Below, piece after piece: positions 27,289 to 37,793 of a stretch of DNA of 39,366 nt; position 1 is the first letter of the stretch; each line of letters starts with the position of its first letter. The DNA comes from Gammaproteobacteria bacterium. Lineage in GTDB: Bacteria > Pseudomonadota > Gammaproteobacteria > Chromatiales > Chromatiaceae. The position numbers were made by a program, and so were the translations under genes. The stretch lies in contig JANEMA010000006.1 of the NCBI GenBank assembly GCA_024510845.1, forward strand, positions 1-39,366. The letters are read 5' to 3'. The notes under the pieces are model-generated. The model worked only from the letters and a program-made list of their open reading frames with translations, was not told the origin of the DNA and did not search any database.

Positions 27289-27873
27289 TCAGGCCTGGCG
27301 CGTGGCTACCAGGGTTGCGATGTCGCGCTGCCCCTGCTCCGTATCGCCAAACAGCGCATGTTCCCGATAATCGATAACCCGCAATTCGGCAAACAACCGC
27401 AGCAGTTCGCCAGGCATCAGCCGGAAATCCGGATTCGTGGGGCCACTGGTACCGACCGCTTCGCGCACGAAGGTCTCGTAGAACAACAGACCGCCGGGAC
27501 GCAGCGCGTCGGCGATGGCTGGCACCAAACCACGGTCGAGAAAAAAACTGACGACGATCACGTCGAAAGTCTCGGATGGCAGTGGTTTGGCACAGACATC
27601 GCGCACCTCGGCACGGATCGGCAGGCCACGCACCGAAGCGCGTTCGCGCAGATCTTCGATGGCTGCTCCGGCATAGTCCCACGCCGTCACCGCCAGTCCT
27701 TGCGCTGCCATCAGCAAGGCATTGCCCCCGTATCCACAAGCCAGGTCCAGCGCCTGCCCTTGCTGCGGTAGCAGAAAATCCAGCTCACGTAACACGCGGG
27801 CCGGCTGCGGTTCGCCTTCAGCGGTACGATAACGGGATTCCCAGCGAAGGTAACGGGAGGTTTCCTCGGTCAT
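27289..27873 (-). CDS. Class I SAM-dependent methyltransferase (TehB-like)
   Basis: A 194-residue Rossmann methyltransferase. Motif I ALDLACGYGGNA is at about 41-52, motif II around VTAWDYA, motif IV around FDVIVVSFFLDRGL and motif V near LRPGGLLFYETF. The pattern resembles TehB-type small methyltransferases, but the substrate cannot be inferred. The ATG at 27873 has GGAAG upstream. It follows metZ by 100 bases, with no clear terminator between them, so it may be the last gene of the cvpA-purF-metZ series. Confidence 0.85.
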   Translation of the reverse strand: MTEETSRYLRWESRYRTAEGEPQPARVLRELDFLLPQQGQALDLACGYGGNALLMAAQGLAVTAWDYAGAAIEDLRERASVRGLPIRAEVRDVCAKPLPSETFDVIVVSFFLDRGLVPAIADALRPGGLLFYETFVREAVGTSGPTNPDFRLMPGELLRLFAELRVIDYREHALFGDTEQGQRDIATLVATRQA

Positions 27874-27973
27874 GCTATCACGTCTTCCAACCCTTGCCTC
27901 CGGCTGAAAATGGAACGGACACTCCGGTGCGGATTCTTCGTTGCGGGGACACCATATCTACAGGCAGGATGTC

Positions 27974-29158
27974 TCAAAGCCGATCCAGCCCCCGCACCAG
28001 GTCGTTGTGGATATCTTCGACAGCCTCCAGCCCGACCGCGATACGAATCAGGCCCTGAGTGATGTCTGCCCGCTCGCGCTGCTCGTTGCTCAACCGCCCA
28101 TGGGTGGTAGTAGCTGGATGAGTGATGGTGGTCTTGGTATCGCCCAGGTTGGCGGTGATGGAGCACAGGCGGGCAGCATCGATCACCGACCAGGCAGCCT
28201 CGCGCCCACCCCTCACCTCAAGGGAGAGAATACCACCGGGCGCCTCCTGCTGACATTGTGCAAGCGCATGCTGGGGGTGACTTTCGAGTCCGGGATAATG
28301 CACCCGCTCCACTGCTGGGTGTGTTGCCAACCACTCGGCAAGTTGCCCGGCATTACGGCTGTGCTCGTGCATGCGCAGGGTCAAGGTCTCCAGCCCCTTG
28401 AGGAAGAGCCAGGCATTGAAGGGACTCATGCTCGGCCCGGCGGTACGTAACACGCCATAGACATCTTCCCCAACTCGCCTGGCGTCACCGACCACCGCCC
28501 CCCCCAGCGCACGGCCCTGGCCATCGATATACTTGGTGGCCGAGTGCACCACGACATCGGCACCCAGTTCGAGCGGACGTTGCAGTACCGGGGTGCAAAA
28601 ACAGTTGTCCACTACAAGCAGGCAGTCATGGGCATGAGCCAGCTCGGCCAGAGCCCGGATGTCACCCAGAGTGGTCAGCGGGTTGGCCGGGGTCTCGAGA
28701 AACAACATGCGCGTCTCGGGGCGAATGGCGGCTTCCCAGGCGGTGAGATCGGCGAGATCGACATAGCTGGTCTGAATACCGAAGCGCGAGAGGTACTTGT
28801 CGAACAGCACCACGGTGCTGCCGAAGGTGCTGCGCGAGCTGATCAGATGGTCGCCCTGCTGCAACAGGCCCATGCAGGTCGCCAGGATAGCAGCCATGCC
28901 CGAGGCAGTAGCCACGCAGGCCTCGCCCCCTTCCATGGCCGCCAGGCGCTCCTCGAAGGCACGCACCGTAGGATTGGTGAACCGCGCGTATATGTTGCCG
29001 GGTTGCTCACCCGAGAAACGCGCAGCGGCCTCGGCAGCGGAACCAAACACGAAGCTCGACGTGGCGAAGACGGGTTCGGAATGCTCATTCTCGGACGTAC
29101 GCCGATGGCCGACACGGATGGCACGCGTGGCAATGTCCCAGTCGTCTGAATCAGCCAT
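27974..29158 (-). CDS. metZ: O-succinylhomoserine sulfhydrylase
   Basis: PLP enzyme of the Cys/Met metabolism family making homocysteine directly from O-succinylhomoserine and sulfide. The 394-residue protein has the PLP lysine at about 209 ([11 protein letters not shown]), [15 protein letters not shown] and the C-terminal [16 protein letters not shown]. The ATG at 29158 overlaps the end of purF by eight bases; a longer reading would go deep into purF. The purF-metZ pair as in Pseudomonas favours MetZ over cystathionine gamma-synthase. Confidence 0.93.
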   Translation of the reverse strand: MADSDDWDIATRAIRVGHRRTSENEHSEPVFATSSFVFGSAAEAAARFSGEQPGNIYARFTNPTVRAFEERLAAMEGGEACVATASGMAAILATCMGLLQQGDHLISSRSTFGSTVVLFDKYLSRFGIQTSYVDLADLTAWEAAIRPETRMLFLETPANPLTTLGDIRALAELAHAHDCLLVVDNCFCTPVLQRPLELGADVVVHSATKYIDGQGRALGGAVVGDARRVGEDVYGVLRTAGPSMSPFNAWLFLKGLETLTLRMHEHSRNAGQLAEWLATHPAVERVHYPGLESHPQHALAQCQQEAPGGILSLEVRGGREAAWSVIDAARLCSITANLGDTKTTITHPATTTHGRLSNEQRERADITQGLIRIAVGLEAVEDIHNDLVRGLDRL

Positions 29159-30671
29159 GGTTGTGTACCCCAATGATATTGGCGCCCTGCGCCCGATCGT
29201 GCTCGCTCTTGGCCAGATCATTGCGCTGGCACTCCAGAAGATGCAGATATTCCGGAGTCACATCTCCAGTAACGTACTCACCATTGAACACCGAGGCATC
29301 GAAGCGATCGACATGGATATAACCTTTCTTCTGCACTGCTTCGATCAGGTCGTCGAGATCCTGGTAAATGAGCGCATCGGCGCCAATCCACTTACACACA
29401 TCTTCCTCGCTGCGCCCATGCGCGATCAGTTCGGAGGCCGCCGGCATGTCGATACCGTAGACATTGGGATAACGCACCGGTGGTGCCGCCGAGGCGAAAT
29501 AGACCTTGGAAGCGCCGGCCTCACGCGTCATCTGCACGATCTGTTTCGAGGTGGTACCGCGTACGATGGAATCGTCGACCAGCAGCACGTTCTTGCCCTT
29601 GAACTCGACATCGATGGGGTTGAGCTTCTGACGCACCGACTTCTTGCGCGTGGCCTGTCCCGGCATGATGAAGGTCCGACCGATGTAACGATTCTTGATG
29701 AACCCCTCAGTATAACGCACACCAAGGTGTGCCGCCAAGCTCATCGCCGAGGTACGGCTGGTATCTGGAATGGGGATGACCACGTCGATGTCGTACTCGG
29801 GCAGCATGTACTGGAGCTTGCGTGCCAGCTTTTTCCCCATGCGCAACCGCGCCTTGTGCACGAAGATATCGTCGATAATGGAGTCAGGCCGCGCAAAATA
29901 GACGAACTCGAACAGGCAGGGCGAGCGCTGCCACCGTTCGGCGCACTGCCGATGCAGCAGGCGGCCATCCAGGGTGAAGATCACCGCTTCTCCGGGATCG
30001 ATATCGCGTACCCGGTCGAAACCCAGGGTATCGAGCGCCACACTCTCGGAGGCGACCATCATTTCGGGTCCCTGCTCAGTCTCGCGCACACCGAACACCG
30101 CCGGGCGAATGCCGTTGGGATCACGAAAGGCGATCACTCCGAAGTTGGGAATCAGCACCACCGCCGCATATCCCCCCCGGCAACGGCGGTGTACCCCCTC
30201 CACCGCGCAAAACACGTCCTCCTCGTCCAGTGCCAGCGAACGGCTCTGGTTGGCCAGTTCATGGGCGAAGATGTTGAGCAGGACCTCGGAGTCGGAATCG
30301 GTATTGATATGCCGCCGGTCCTGGCGGAACAATTCCTGCTTGATCTGTCCGGCATTGATGAGATTGCCGTTGTGCGCCAGGGCGATGCCATAGGGTGAGT
30401 TCACATAGAACGGCTGCGCCTCGGCCGAGGAGGAACAGCCGGCTGTGGGATAACGTACATGGCCGATACCCATGTTGCCGCGTAGCGAGATCATGTGTTC
30501 GTTGTCGAACACGTCACGCGCCAGACCGTTGTCCTTGCGCAGATGCAGGCGCCCTTCTTCGCAGGTCATGATGCCTGCCGCATCCTGCCCACGATGCTGC
30601 AATACCTGCAAGGCATCGTAGAGCGACTGGTTCACTGGCTGCCTGCCGACAATGCCGACGATTCCACACAT
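29151..30671 (-). CDS. purF: Amidophosphoribosyltransferase
   Basis: First committed step of purine synthesis: PRPP plus glutamine to phosphoribosylamine. The 506-residue protein starts MCGIVGIVG, with Cys2 the glutaminase nucleophile after Met removal. [25 protein letters not shown] and NGNLINA mark the N-terminal domain; the PRPP-binding loop [13 protein letters not shown] is at about 362-374. It follows cvpA by six bases. Confidence 0.98.
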   Translation of the reverse strand: MCGIVGIVGRQPVNQSLYDALQVLQHRGQDAAGIMTCEEGRLHLRKDNGLARDVFDNEHMISLRGNMGIGHVRYPTAGCSSSAEAQPFYVNSPYGIALAHNGNLINAGQIKQELFRQDRRHINTDSDSEVLLNIFAHELANQSRSLALDEEDVFCAVEGVHRRCRGGYAAVVLIPNFGVIAFRDPNGIRPAVFGVRETEQGPEMMVASESVALDTLGFDRVRDIDPGEAVIFTLDGRLLHRQCAERWQRSPCLFEFVYFARPDSIIDDIFVHKARLRMGKKLARKLQYMLPEYDIDVVIPIPDTSRTSAMSLAAHLGVRYTEGFIKNRYIGRTFIMPGQATRKKSVRQKLNPIDVEFKGKNVLLVDDSIVRGTTSKQIVQMTREAGASKVYFASAAPPVRYPNVYGIDMPAASELIAHGRSEEDVCKWIGADALIYQDLDDLIEAVQKKGYIHVDRFDASVFNGEYVTGDVTPEYLHLLECQRNDLAKSEHDRAQGANIIGVHNHG

Positions 30672-30677
30672 CTCAAA

Positions 30678-31193
30678 TCAACCCCGCTGGATGTCAGAGA
30701 GAGAAGCATATTGGAAATAACTGGCCAGGTCTTGCGGCAACAGATCATGCAGCCACATGGCTAGCTCCTGAAAATACGGGACGAGACGGGATTCGTGCCA
30801 CCAGACCTCCTGCGGCAAGGTAGTCAGGCCGGACAAGAACACCAGTACCGATATCAGCAGTACACCACGTGCCATGCCGAAGATCATGCCAATGAAGCGG
30901 TCAGTACCAGACATGCCGGTCTTCTCGATCAAGTGTATGAGCAGGAAATTGACCAGACCGCCGATCACCAGGGTGAGCAGCATCAGGGTACCGAAGGCCA
31001 GCCCCAGGGCCACCGTGGGCGAACCGACCCAGGGCTGCATGTGAATCTGGAGATCGCGGAAGAAACTCCAGCTGATCCAGAAGGCGAGGATCCAGATAGC
31101 CAGGGAAAAGGCCTCACGGATGAAGCCACGCACCAAGCTGATCAGCGCTGAAATCAGAATGATGCCGATCAGCACAGTGTCCAGCCAAGGCAT
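30678..31193 (-). CDS. cvpA: CvpA family membrane protein
   Basis: A 171-residue inner-membrane protein with four hydrophobic segments, carrying the family marks SLVRGFIREAFSL and LIEKTGMSGTDRFIGMIFG, close to E. coli CvpA (colicin V production, also linked to envelope stress tolerance). The ATG at 31193 matches the family start (MPWLDTVLIG); upstream codons in frame add nothing conserved. It is directly before purF, the widespread order. Confidence 0.95.
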   Translation of the reverse strand: MPWLDTVLIGIILISALISLVRGFIREAFSLAIWILAFWISWSFFRDLQIHMQPWVGSPTVALGLAFGTLMLLTLVIGGLVNFLLIHLIEKTGMSGTDRFIGMIFGMARGVLLISVLVFLSGLTTLPQEVWWHESRLVPYFQELAMWLHDLLPQDLASYFQYASLSDIQRG

Positions 31194-31243
31194 GCAGAGT
31201 CTCTCGGGTGATTCGGAAAACGGGAATTCTAGCAGGTTCAGGG

Positions 31244-31789
31244 TCACGGATAGGAAAGCACCCTGCCCCGTGTACCCGCCACCTTGTTCACAACGGGTAG
31301 CATCGCCTTGGCGCGCCTACGCTCCAGCACTGGCCCCACCTGCACCCGGTAGAGAACCTTGTGACGCAGCTGGATGCGCTCGGGATCGAGCACCTGCAAG
31401 CCGGCCTTGCGAAGCCGGCCCACCAGCTTGCGGGCATTCGCGAGGCTGGAGAAGCTGCCGACCTGAACCACCCAGGCGGCCAGGCCGGGGCGTGGCGTGG
31501 CAGGCTCGGAGCTGACCGGCGGCGCCGGCTTGGGGGCAACCGGGACGATGGACGCGGGCGCGACCTGCTCCTCCTCCGTCCTGGCCTGGGTCGGTGGCAC
31601 GGCAGGCGGTAGCAACGGGACCTCCCTGCGCAACAGCGACGACTCGAAGGGCTTGGCCGGCGGGGGTTCCGGCACGGCCTCCGGCGGCTGCCTGTCGGCC
31701 GGCTCTTCCACCAGCATGGGTACGAAGATCACCGCGAGCGAGGCCAGCACGGCGGCCCCGATCAGACGTTTCTTGAGTGCTTCGTCCAA
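31244..31789 (-). CDS. dedD: SPOR-domain protein (DedD-like)
   Basis: A 181-residue bitopic inner-membrane protein: short cytoplasmic start (MDEALKKRLIG), membrane helix at about 8-26, a proline-rich periplasmic linker to about residue 100, and a C-terminal SPOR domain from WVVQVGSFSSLANARKL to the end. SPOR domains bind denuded septal glycan, and DedD helps cell constriction. The position between folC and cvpA is the usual one for dedD. Confidence 0.9.
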   Translation of the reverse strand: MDEALKKRLIGAAVLASLAVIFVPMLVEEPADRQPPEAVPEPPPAKPFESSLLRREVPLLPPAVPPTQARTEEEQVAPASIVPVAPKPAPPVSSEPATPRPGLAAWVVQVGSFSSLANARKLVGRLRKAGLQVLDPERIQLRHKVLYRVQVGPVLERRRAKAMLPVVNKVAGTRGRVLSYP

Positions 31790-31819
31790 AGGTCTGTTTC
31801 CTGTAGTACGGTGAGCGAA

Positions 31820-33094
31820 TTATAACTCGTCCGGGTGTGCATCCAGCCAGACCATCACCCGCCCGACCGTGATGAAGGACCCGAAAACCAGCATCTCGTC
31901 GTCCGCACCGAGCCAACAGTCGAGATCGGCCAGGCAGTCATCGATATCGGTGCAGCAATGCGCACTGGTACGCGCGGCTGCCGGTAAGGCATCCAGCAGC
32001 ATCTGAGCAGGAGCGCCACGTGGTTGCTCCCCCAGGTCCAGCAGGTGCCAATGATCGACACAGGGGGCCAGCACGGCCAGCACTTCCTCGATAGCCTTGT
32101 CGGCCAGCATGCCGATCACGGCATGCCGCTCCCCGGCCACGAAACGTTCACTCAGCTGCGCGGCCAGCACTCCTGCCGCCTGCGGATTGTGCGCCACATC
32201 CAGAATCCAGGAACAACACCGCTGTCGCACATCGAAGCGGCCGGGCAGTCGCGCCTCCAGCAGACCCGTGCGCAGGGCTGCAGCATCGACCGGCAGGTCC
32301 GCCAGCTGCGAGAGCACCGCGAGGGCGCCTGCCGCGTTCTGCATCTGTGCGGCGCCCCGCAGGGTCGGCAATGGCAGCCCCGGGCGGTCTCCGGCCTCAC
32401 CCTGCCATTCCCAGCCGTCACCGGTCTGTCGCCAGACATAGTTCCGACCCGCACGCAACAGGCAAGCACCTCGCACATCGGCGACCCGGGCCACCGAGTC
32501 CGGCATCCCGTGTGCAGCGTACACCAGTGGACGACCAGGACGTGCAATACCCGCCTTTTCGAGACCGATGGCGTCCAGATCGTCACCCAGCCAATCGGTA
32601 TGATCCAGCTCGATGCCGGTGATCAGGCCCACGTCGGCATCCACGATATTCACTGCGTCCAGGCGCCCACCCAGGCCTACCTCCAGGATGGCGGCATCCA
32701 GCCCGGCACACGCGAAGCACCAGAGTGCGGCCAGGGTGCCGAATTCGAAATAGGTCAGCGGCGTGTCACCCCGTGCCTGCTCGATGCGTTCGAAGGCCTC
32801 GCAGAGGATGGCGTCGGGCACCGGCATGCCCTCGATGCGCACCCGCTCGTTGTAGCACAGCAGGTGCGGCGAGGTGTAGGCGCCGACACGATAGCCCGCA
32901 GCCCCCAGAATGGCCTCGAGAAAGGCTACGCTGGAGCCCTTGCCGTTGGTGCCGGCGACGGTGACGACATGCAGCGCCGGGGTCGGGGCACCCAGCGCCC
33001 GCCACACCGCCGCAACCCGCTCCAGGCCCAGCTCAATGTCGGCAGGATGGGTCTGTGAAAGGTGGTCGAGCCAGTCGTCGAGGGTGCGTTTCAC
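31820..33094 (-). CDS. folC: Bifunctional dihydrofolate/folylpolyglutamate synthase
   Basis: Adds glutamate to dihydropteroate and to folates. The 424-residue Mur-ligase-fold protein has the P-loop GTNGKGSS at 48-55, TSPHLLCYNERVRI, EVGLGGRLDAVN, and LDVAHNPQA in the C-terminal half. The start is GTG at 33094 with GGAAA upstream. It lies 75 bases after accD and 30 before the SPOR gene. Confidence 0.97.
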   Translation of the reverse strand: MKRTLDDWLDHLSQTHPADIELGLERVAAVWRALGAPTPALHVVTVAGTNGKGSSVAFLEAILGAAGYRVGAYTSPHLLCYNERVRIEGMPVPDAILCEAFERIEQARGDTPLTYFEFGTLAALWCFACAGLDAAILEVGLGGRLDAVNIVDADVGLITGIELDHTDWLGDDLDAIGLEKAGIARPGRPLVYAAHGMPDSVARVADVRGACLLRAGRNYVWRQTGDGWEWQGEAGDRPGLPLPTLRGAAQMQNAAGALAVLSQLADLPVDAAALRTGLLEARLPGRFDVRQRCCSWILDVAHNPQAAGVLAAQLSERFVAGERHAVIGMLADKAIEEVLAVLAPCVDHWHLLDLGEQPRGAPAQMLLDALPAAARTSAHCCTDIDDCLADLDCWLGADDEMLVFGSFITVGRVMVWLDAHPDEL

Positions 33095-33169
33095 GGCGAT
33101 TTTCCGGACCGGTGGGGTATGCGCCTGTCCGAGCTGTTACGGGGGCTCGGGATGCGACTGCGGACAGAC

Positions 33170-34033
33170 TCAGGCTGCGCCGGCGCGACCGCTCATCATG
33201 CCCAGCAGATTGGCGATGCGGTCACGCATCTCGCGGCGGTCGACGATCAGGTCGATGGCCCCCTTCTCGAGCAGGAACTCCGAACGCTGAAAGCCCTCGG
33301 GCAGCTTCTCGCGCACCGTCTGCTCGATCACCCGTGGGCCGGCAAAGCCGATCAGGGCCTTGGGCTCGGCCACGTTGATGTCGCCGAGCATGGCCAGGCT
33401 GGCAGAGACCCCGCCCATGGTGGGGTCGGTCATCACCGAGACGAAGGGCAGGCCGCGCCGCGCCAGGCGATTGAGGGCAGCGGAGGTCTTGGCCATCTGC
33501 ATCAGTGAGAACAGTGACTCCTGCATGCGTGCCCCGCCACTGGCCGAGAAGCACACCAGAGGACAGTCATGTTCCATGGCGGCATTCACCGCACGTACGA
33601 AGCGTTCGCCCACTACCGAGCCCATGGAGCCACCCATGAAGGCGAACTCGAAGGCACAGGCGACGATGTCGCTACCCTTCAGATGCCCGCGCATGGCGAC
33701 CAGGGCGTCTTTCTCGCCAGTGGCCTTTTGCGCGCTCGTGATGCGGTCCCTGTATTTCTTGCTGTCCTTGAACTTCAGCGGATCGGCGGGTTCGAGCTCG
33801 GTGCCGATCTCCTCGCGCGACTCCGGGTCGAGAAAGATATCCAGTCGCCGGCGCACGCCGATGCGATTGTGGTGCGAGCACTTGGGGCAGACGTCGAGAT
33901 TGCGCTCGACCTCGGCACGATAGAGTACCGCGTTGCAGCTCGGACACTTGGTCCACAACCCTTCTGGCACCGTTTTCTTGTTGCCGCCGTCGGTGCGGAT
34001 GCGGCTGGGCATCAGTTTTTCGAACCAGCTCAT
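33170..34033 (-). CDS. accD: Acetyl-CoA carboxylase carboxyltransferase beta subunit
   Basis: Beta half of the carboxyltransferase making malonyl-CoA; accA, accB and accC are elsewhere. The 287-residue protein has the zinc ribbon with Cys30, Cys33, Cys49 and Cys52 (CPSC, CPKC) and crotonase-fold marks [21 protein letters not shown] and [11 protein letters not shown]. It feeds the FabD/FabH pathway encoded in the other cluster of this window. It follows trpA by 67 bases. Confidence 0.98.
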   Translation of the reverse strand: MSWFEKLMPSRIRTDGGNKKTVPEGLWTKCPSCNAVLYRAEVERNLDVCPKCSHHNRIGVRRRLDIFLDPESREEIGTELEPADPLKFKDSKKYRDRITSAQKATGEKDALVAMRGHLKGSDIVACAFEFAFMGGSMGSVVGERFVRAVNAAMEHDCPLVCFSASGGARMQESLFSLMQMAKTSAALNRLARRGLPFVSVMTDPTMGGVSASLAMLGDINVAEPKALIGFAGPRVIEQTVREKLPEGFQRSEFLLEKGAIDLIVDRREMRDRIANLLGMMSGRAGAA

Positions 34034-34100
34034 GGATCAGCCTTGCGATGGGAGGTCGTTGCGATTCTAGCAGGATGCGGCATGCGGTCGCCCGTTACAG

Positions 34101-34907
34101 CTACTCGGTGTCCATTGCCTGTCGCATCTCCCCGACGAGACGACCGATCGCCTTGCGAATGGCCTCGGGGTCGTCGGCGTGGCGCTCGACCAGCGAGACG
34201 ATGGCACTGCCGACCACCACTGCGTCGGCAATCTCGCTCATGGCACGTGCGGTGGCCGCGTCCTTGATGCCGAAACCCACGCCCACCGGCAACCCGGTGA
34301 CCGCACGGATCTCACCCAGCTTGGCGCGCACCGCATCCAGGTCCAGATTGCCGGCCCCGGTCACGCCCTTGAGCGAGACGTAATAGACGAAACCGCTGGC
34401 CGAGGCGGTGAGACTGCGGATGCGCTCGGGCGTGCTGGTCGGCGCCAGCAGGTAGATGGGATCGATGTGGCGTACGCGCAGGGCGGCAAGCAGCTCCTCG
34501 CCCTCCTCCGGCGGAATGTCCACGGTGAGCACCCCATCGATCCCGGCCTTGGCCGCGGCCTCGGCGAAGGCCTGATAGCCCATGACCTCGATAGGGTTGA
34601 GGTAGCCCATCAGCACCACCGGGGTATCGGCGTCGGTCTCACGGAAGGTGCGCACCATCTCCAGCACGTCGTGCAGCGAGGTGTGATGCGCAAGCGCCCG
34701 CTCGCTGGCACGCTGGATCACCGGCCCGTCGGCCATGGGATCGGAGAAGGGCACCCCCAGCTCGAGAATGTCTGCACCCTGTGCCACCAGTGTGTGCATC
34801 AGCGGCACTGTGTCTTCCTTGCCCGGGTCACCGGCGGTAATGAAGGGAATCAACGCGGTGCGACCCTGCGTACGCAAGGCCATGAAACAGTTTTCGATAC
34901 GACTCAT
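34101..34907 (-). CDS. trpA: Tryptophan synthase alpha chain
   Basis: Cleaves indole-glycerol phosphate to indole, passed to TrpB. The 268-residue TIM barrel has the catalytic Glu49 ([11 protein letters not shown]) and Asp60 (ADGPVIQ), ITAGDP near 24-28, YVSLKGVTG and VGFGIKD. The ATG overlaps the trpB stop as ATGA. Confidence 0.98.
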   Translation of the reverse strand: MSRIENCFMALRTQGRTALIPFITAGDPGKEDTVPLMHTLVAQGADILELGVPFSDPMADGPVIQRASERALAHHTSLHDVLEMVRTFRETDADTPVVLMGYLNPIEVMGYQAFAEAAAKAGIDGVLTVDIPPEEGEELLAALRVRHIDPIYLLAPTSTPERIRSLTASASGFVYYVSLKGVTGAGNLDLDAVRAKLGEIRAVTGLPVGVGFGIKDAATARAMSEIADAVVVGSAIVSLVERHADDPEAIRKAIGRLVGEMRQAMDTE

Positions 34908-36103
34908 AGCTTCAGACCCTCGAATGCAGCCACGGTGTGCATGTCCTTGTCACCCCGGCCGGAGAGGTTGACCAACAGAATGGCGTCGGAGGTCATCTGC
35001 GGTGCCAGCTTGATCGACTGAGCGATGGCATGGCTGGACTCCAGCGCCGGGATAATGCCTTCGGTACGGGTCAGGCGGTGAAATCCTTGCAGCGCCTCCT
35101 CATCGGTGATCGTGACATATTGTGCGCGTCCACTGTCCTTGAGCCAGGCATGCTCAGGTCCCACTCCCGGATAGTCCAGCCCGGCAGATATGGAGTGGGT
35201 CTCAATGATCTGACCATCGACATCTTCCATGAGGTAGGTGCGGTTTCCATGCAACACACCGGGACGACCGGCGCACAGAGGCGCGGCATGGCGGCCGGTT
35301 TCCAGACCATCACCAGCGGCCTCGACTCCGTAGATGGCAATCTGCTCATCCCCGAGGAACGGATAGAACAGGCCAATCGCATTGGAGCCGCCCCCCACGC
35401 AGGCAATCAAGGCATCGGGCAGACGACCGGTCATTGCCTGGATCTGCTCGCACGCCTCCCGGCCAATCACCGCCTGGAAGTCACGCACCATGACCGGATA
35501 GGGATGCGGTCCCGCCACGGTGCCGATGATATAGAAGGTGTTGTCCACATTGGCCACCCAGTCGCGCATGGCCTCGTTGAGGGCATCCTTCAATGTCTTC
35601 GAACCCGAGGAGACAGTACGCACCTCGGCGCCCAGCAGGCGCATGCGGTAGACATTGGCCTCCTGGCGTGCGGCATCCACCTCGCCCATGTAGATCACAC
35701 ATTCCAGTCCCAGTCGCGCGGCTACGGTGGCAGTAGCCACCCCGTGCTGGCCGGCCCCGGTCTCGGCGATGATGCGGGTCTTGCCCATGCGCCGCGCCAG
35801 CAAGGCCTGGCCGATGGTATTGTTCACCTTGTGCGCACCGGTGTGATTCAGGTCCTCACGCTTGAGATAGATCTGGGCGCCTCCCAACTCGCGGCTCAGA
35901 CGTTCGGCGTGATAGATGGGCGAAGGCCGGCCCACGTAGTGCTGCAGATCGGCGTCCAACTCGGCCAGGAAGTCCGGATCGCGCATATACCTCTCATAGG
36001 CCAGACGCAACTCCTCGATGGGTGCCATCAGTGTCTCGGCCACGAAGACACCACCATAGGGGCCGAAGTGGCCGCGGGCATCGGGCAGCTCTGTCAGTTT
36101 CAT
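34904..36103 (-). CDS. trpB: Tryptophan synthase beta chain
   Basis: Condenses indole with serine. The 399-residue PLP enzyme has Lys92 in HTGAHKVNN, the substrate loop [10 protein letters not shown] and the phosphate-binding [10 protein letters not shown]. It is the standard TrpB1 type. The ATG overlaps the trpF stop as ATGA, so trpF-trpB-trpA are translationally linked. Confidence 0.98.
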   Translation of the reverse strand: MKLTELPDARGHFGPYGGVFVAETLMAPIEELRLAYERYMRDPDFLAELDADLQHYVGRPSPIYHAERLSRELGGAQIYLKREDLNHTGAHKVNNTIGQALLARRMGKTRIIAETGAGQHGVATATVAARLGLECVIYMGEVDAARQEANVYRMRLLGAEVRTVSSGSKTLKDALNEAMRDWVANVDNTFYIIGTVAGPHPYPVMVRDFQAVIGREACEQIQAMTGRLPDALIACVGGGSNAIGLFYPFLGDEQIAIYGVEAAGDGLETGRHAAPLCAGRPGVLHGNRTYLMEDVDGQIIETHSISAGLDYPGVGPEHAWLKDSGRAQYVTITDEEALQGFHRLTRTEGIIPALESSHAIAQSIKLAPQMTSDAILLVNLSGRGDKDMHTVAAFEGLKL

Positions 36104-36729
36104 CTCGTCTCGTCTCCACGTCGCACCGCCTGCACGAAGCGGGCGATCTTCTCGGCATTCTTGATACCGGGTTTGCTTTCCACCCCGCTGCTCACGTCCA
36201 CGGCAAAGGGACGGACCTGGCTCACGGCCTGTTCCACGTTGTCAGGCGTGAGTCCCCCGGCAAGCACGATGCGCCAGGCCATCTCCGCCGGGATGCGCGA
36301 CCAGTCGAAGGTCTCACCAGTGCCGCCCGGCACGTCGGGCCGCCAGGCGTCCAGCAACAGACCTCGTGCGCCGGAGAAGCGATCGGCCTCTGCGAACAGA
36401 TCGATATCGTCCTTCATGCGCAAGGCGCGGACCCATGGCCGTCGGTGCGTGCTGCAATAGTCCGGACACTCATTGCCGTGGAACTGGATCAGGTCGATGC
36501 CCACCTGCCCGACCACTTTGGCGATGGTTTCGGCATCGGCATTCACAAACAGACCCACGGTGGTCACGAAGGGCGGCAGAACAGCAACAATTTCAACTGC
36601 CTGTGTCAACTCGACATGCCGTGGGCTGGGTGGATAGAACACCAACCCGATGGCATCCACACCCGCCTCGGCCGCAGCCAGCGCATCCCCGGGGTGAGTA
36701 ATGCCGCAGACTTTTACCCGGGTTCGCAT
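36100..36729 (-). CDS. trpF: Phosphoribosylanthranilate isomerase
   Basis: Tryptophan pathway isomerase, 209 residues. The N-terminal [12 protein letters not shown] contains the catalytic cysteine; [19 protein letters not shown] and [10 protein letters not shown] follow, and the C-terminal VDVSSGVES holds the phosphate-binding part. ATG at 36729 was chosen; GTG two codons earlier is an alternative, and neither has a strong ribosome binding site. trpC, trpD and trpE are not here. Confidence 0.97.
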   Translation of the reverse strand: MRTRVKVCGITHPGDALAAAEAGVDAIGLVFYPPSPRHVELTQAVEIVAVLPPFVTTVGLFVNADAETIAKVVGQVGIDLIQFHGNECPDYCSTHRRPWVRALRMKDDIDLFAEADRFSGARGLLLDAWRPDVPGGTGETFDWSRIPAEMAWRIVLAGGLTPDNVEQAVSQVRPFAVDVSSGVESKPGIKNAEKIARFVQAVRRGDETR

Positions 36730-36738
36730 GGGCACGTA

Positions 36739-36993
36739 TTATGCCGCATCCGCAAGCCAGCGCGGGCACGGTTGTCGCCAAGTGACAAAGGTTTTTTGGA
36801 AGGCAACTTGAACTCTGGAACATTGAACACAACGCGAAACAACCATCATGCCAGCAGTGAAACTGCTGGAGTATATGTCCATGGTGTCCGCAAATCCGTG
36901 GTCCATCTGCTCGCCAACCCAGTCCAATATCACTTCGATCACCCTCGCGTCCTTTGCGGTTAAGAACTCATTGCTTAAGAACTCATTGCTCAC
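36739..36993 (-). CDS. Uncertain 84-residue ORF between truA and trpF
   Basis: A GTG start at 36993 overlaps the truA stop as GTGA, and the frame ends at a TAA 10 bases before trpF, so the ORF fills the gap exactly. It opens with a duplicated block (SNEFL twice) from a 15-bp tandem repeat, followed by DARVIEVILDWVGEQMDHG, which looks helical and acidic. The second half is less protein-like and uses codons (TTA, ATA, AGG, CAA) that are rare in the neighbours. I recognise no family. It could be a real small gene, a decayed one, or a chance frame in non-coding DNA. Confidence 0.28.
   Translation of the reverse strand: MSNEFLSNEFLTAKDARVIEVILDWVGEQMDHGFADTMDIYSSSFTAGMMVVSRCVQCSRVQVAFQKTFVTWRQPCPRWLADAA
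36961..36990. repeat. Perfect 15-bp tandem duplication next to the truA stop
   Basis: TAAGAACTCATTGCT occurs twice in direct succession (36961-36975 and 36976-36990) with no mismatch. The second copy ends at the truA stop codon. Identity of the copies suggests a recent slip or duplication. The 15-bp unit keeps the small ORF in frame. Confidence 0.9.
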
Positions 36994-37772
36994 GCCGGGA
37001 AGCCACTCAGAAACGGTGCGGGGATACCGAATTCCGGCGGGTATTCGACCCGCTCGAAATAGAGTCCTTCTGGCGGTGCAGTGGCGCCGCCGAGGGTACG
37101 GTTACGCAGTTCCAGTACCTCCACAGCCCACTCCACGGGGCGGTCACCCTTGCCGATGGCAATCAACACGCCGGCAATGTTGCGCACCATATGGTGCAGA
37201 AAGGCGTTGGCATGCACCGACAACACCACGAAATCGCCGTGCCGCTCCACTGTCAGCAAATGCAGGGTACGTACCGGACTCTTGGCCTGACAACTCAAGG
37301 CACGGTAGCTGGAGAAGTCGTGCTCGCCGACCAGTACCCGGCCAGCGGCGTGCATGCGCTCGGCATTCAGAGGACGGTGGGTCCAGGTCACCCGTCCTGC
37401 CAGGACCGCGCTGTGGACGGTGCGATTGAATATCACATAACGATAACGCCGCGAGACCGCCGAGAAACGTGCATGGAAGTCCTCTGACATCTCACGTACC
37501 CAGGTGATGGCGACGTCCGCCGGCAGATTGACATTACCGCCGAGCAACCAGTTGCGCTCGCTACGTACTGCTTGCGTATCGAAGTGCACCACTTGTCCCA
37601 CACCATGCACCCCGGTATCGGTGCGTCCGGCACAGACCACCCGCACCGGATGATCTGCCACCCTGGTCAGGGCCGCTTCCAGCACCGTCTGTACTGTGCG
37701 CACACCCGGTTGCTGTGCCTGCCAGCCATGGAAGCGACTACCGTCGTATTCGATGCCGAGTGCGATTCTCAT
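36990..37772 (-). CDS. truA: tRNA pseudouridine(38-40) synthase TruA
   Basis: Makes pseudouridine at positions 38-40 of the anticodon arm. The 260-residue protein starts MRIALGIEYDGSRFHGWQ, carries the catalytic Asp52 in AGRTDTGVHG, and has HHMVRNIAGVL and the C-terminal APPEGLYFERVEY. The ATG at 37772 is the family start; the frame extends further upstream but into a terminator and fimV. The fimV-truA-trpF order is as in Pseudomonas. Confidence 0.97.
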   Translation of the reverse strand: MRIALGIEYDGSRFHGWQAQQPGVRTVQTVLEAALTRVADHPVRVVCAGRTDTGVHGVGQVVHFDTQAVRSERNWLLGGNVNLPADVAITWVREMSEDFHARFSAVSRRYRYVIFNRTVHSAVLAGRVTWTHRPLNAERMHAAGRVLVGEHDFSSYRALSCQAKSPVRTLHLLTVERHGDFVVLSVHANAFLHHMVRNIAGVLIAIGKGDRPVEWAVEVLELRNRTLGGATAPPEGLYFERVEYPPEFGIPAPFLSGFPA

Positions 37773-37793
37773 GATGGTCCCGATACGCCAACG

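Noticed and set aside
28797-30398. A 533-codon open frame on the plus strand across metZ and purF
   Set aside because: Antisense to two certain genes; composition is that of a shadow frame.
36770-36800. TTGTC/GACAA stem followed by AGG and six T on the plus strand, as a terminator
   Set aside because: The stem has only five AT-rich pairs with a seven-base loop, and no plus-strand gene precedes it.
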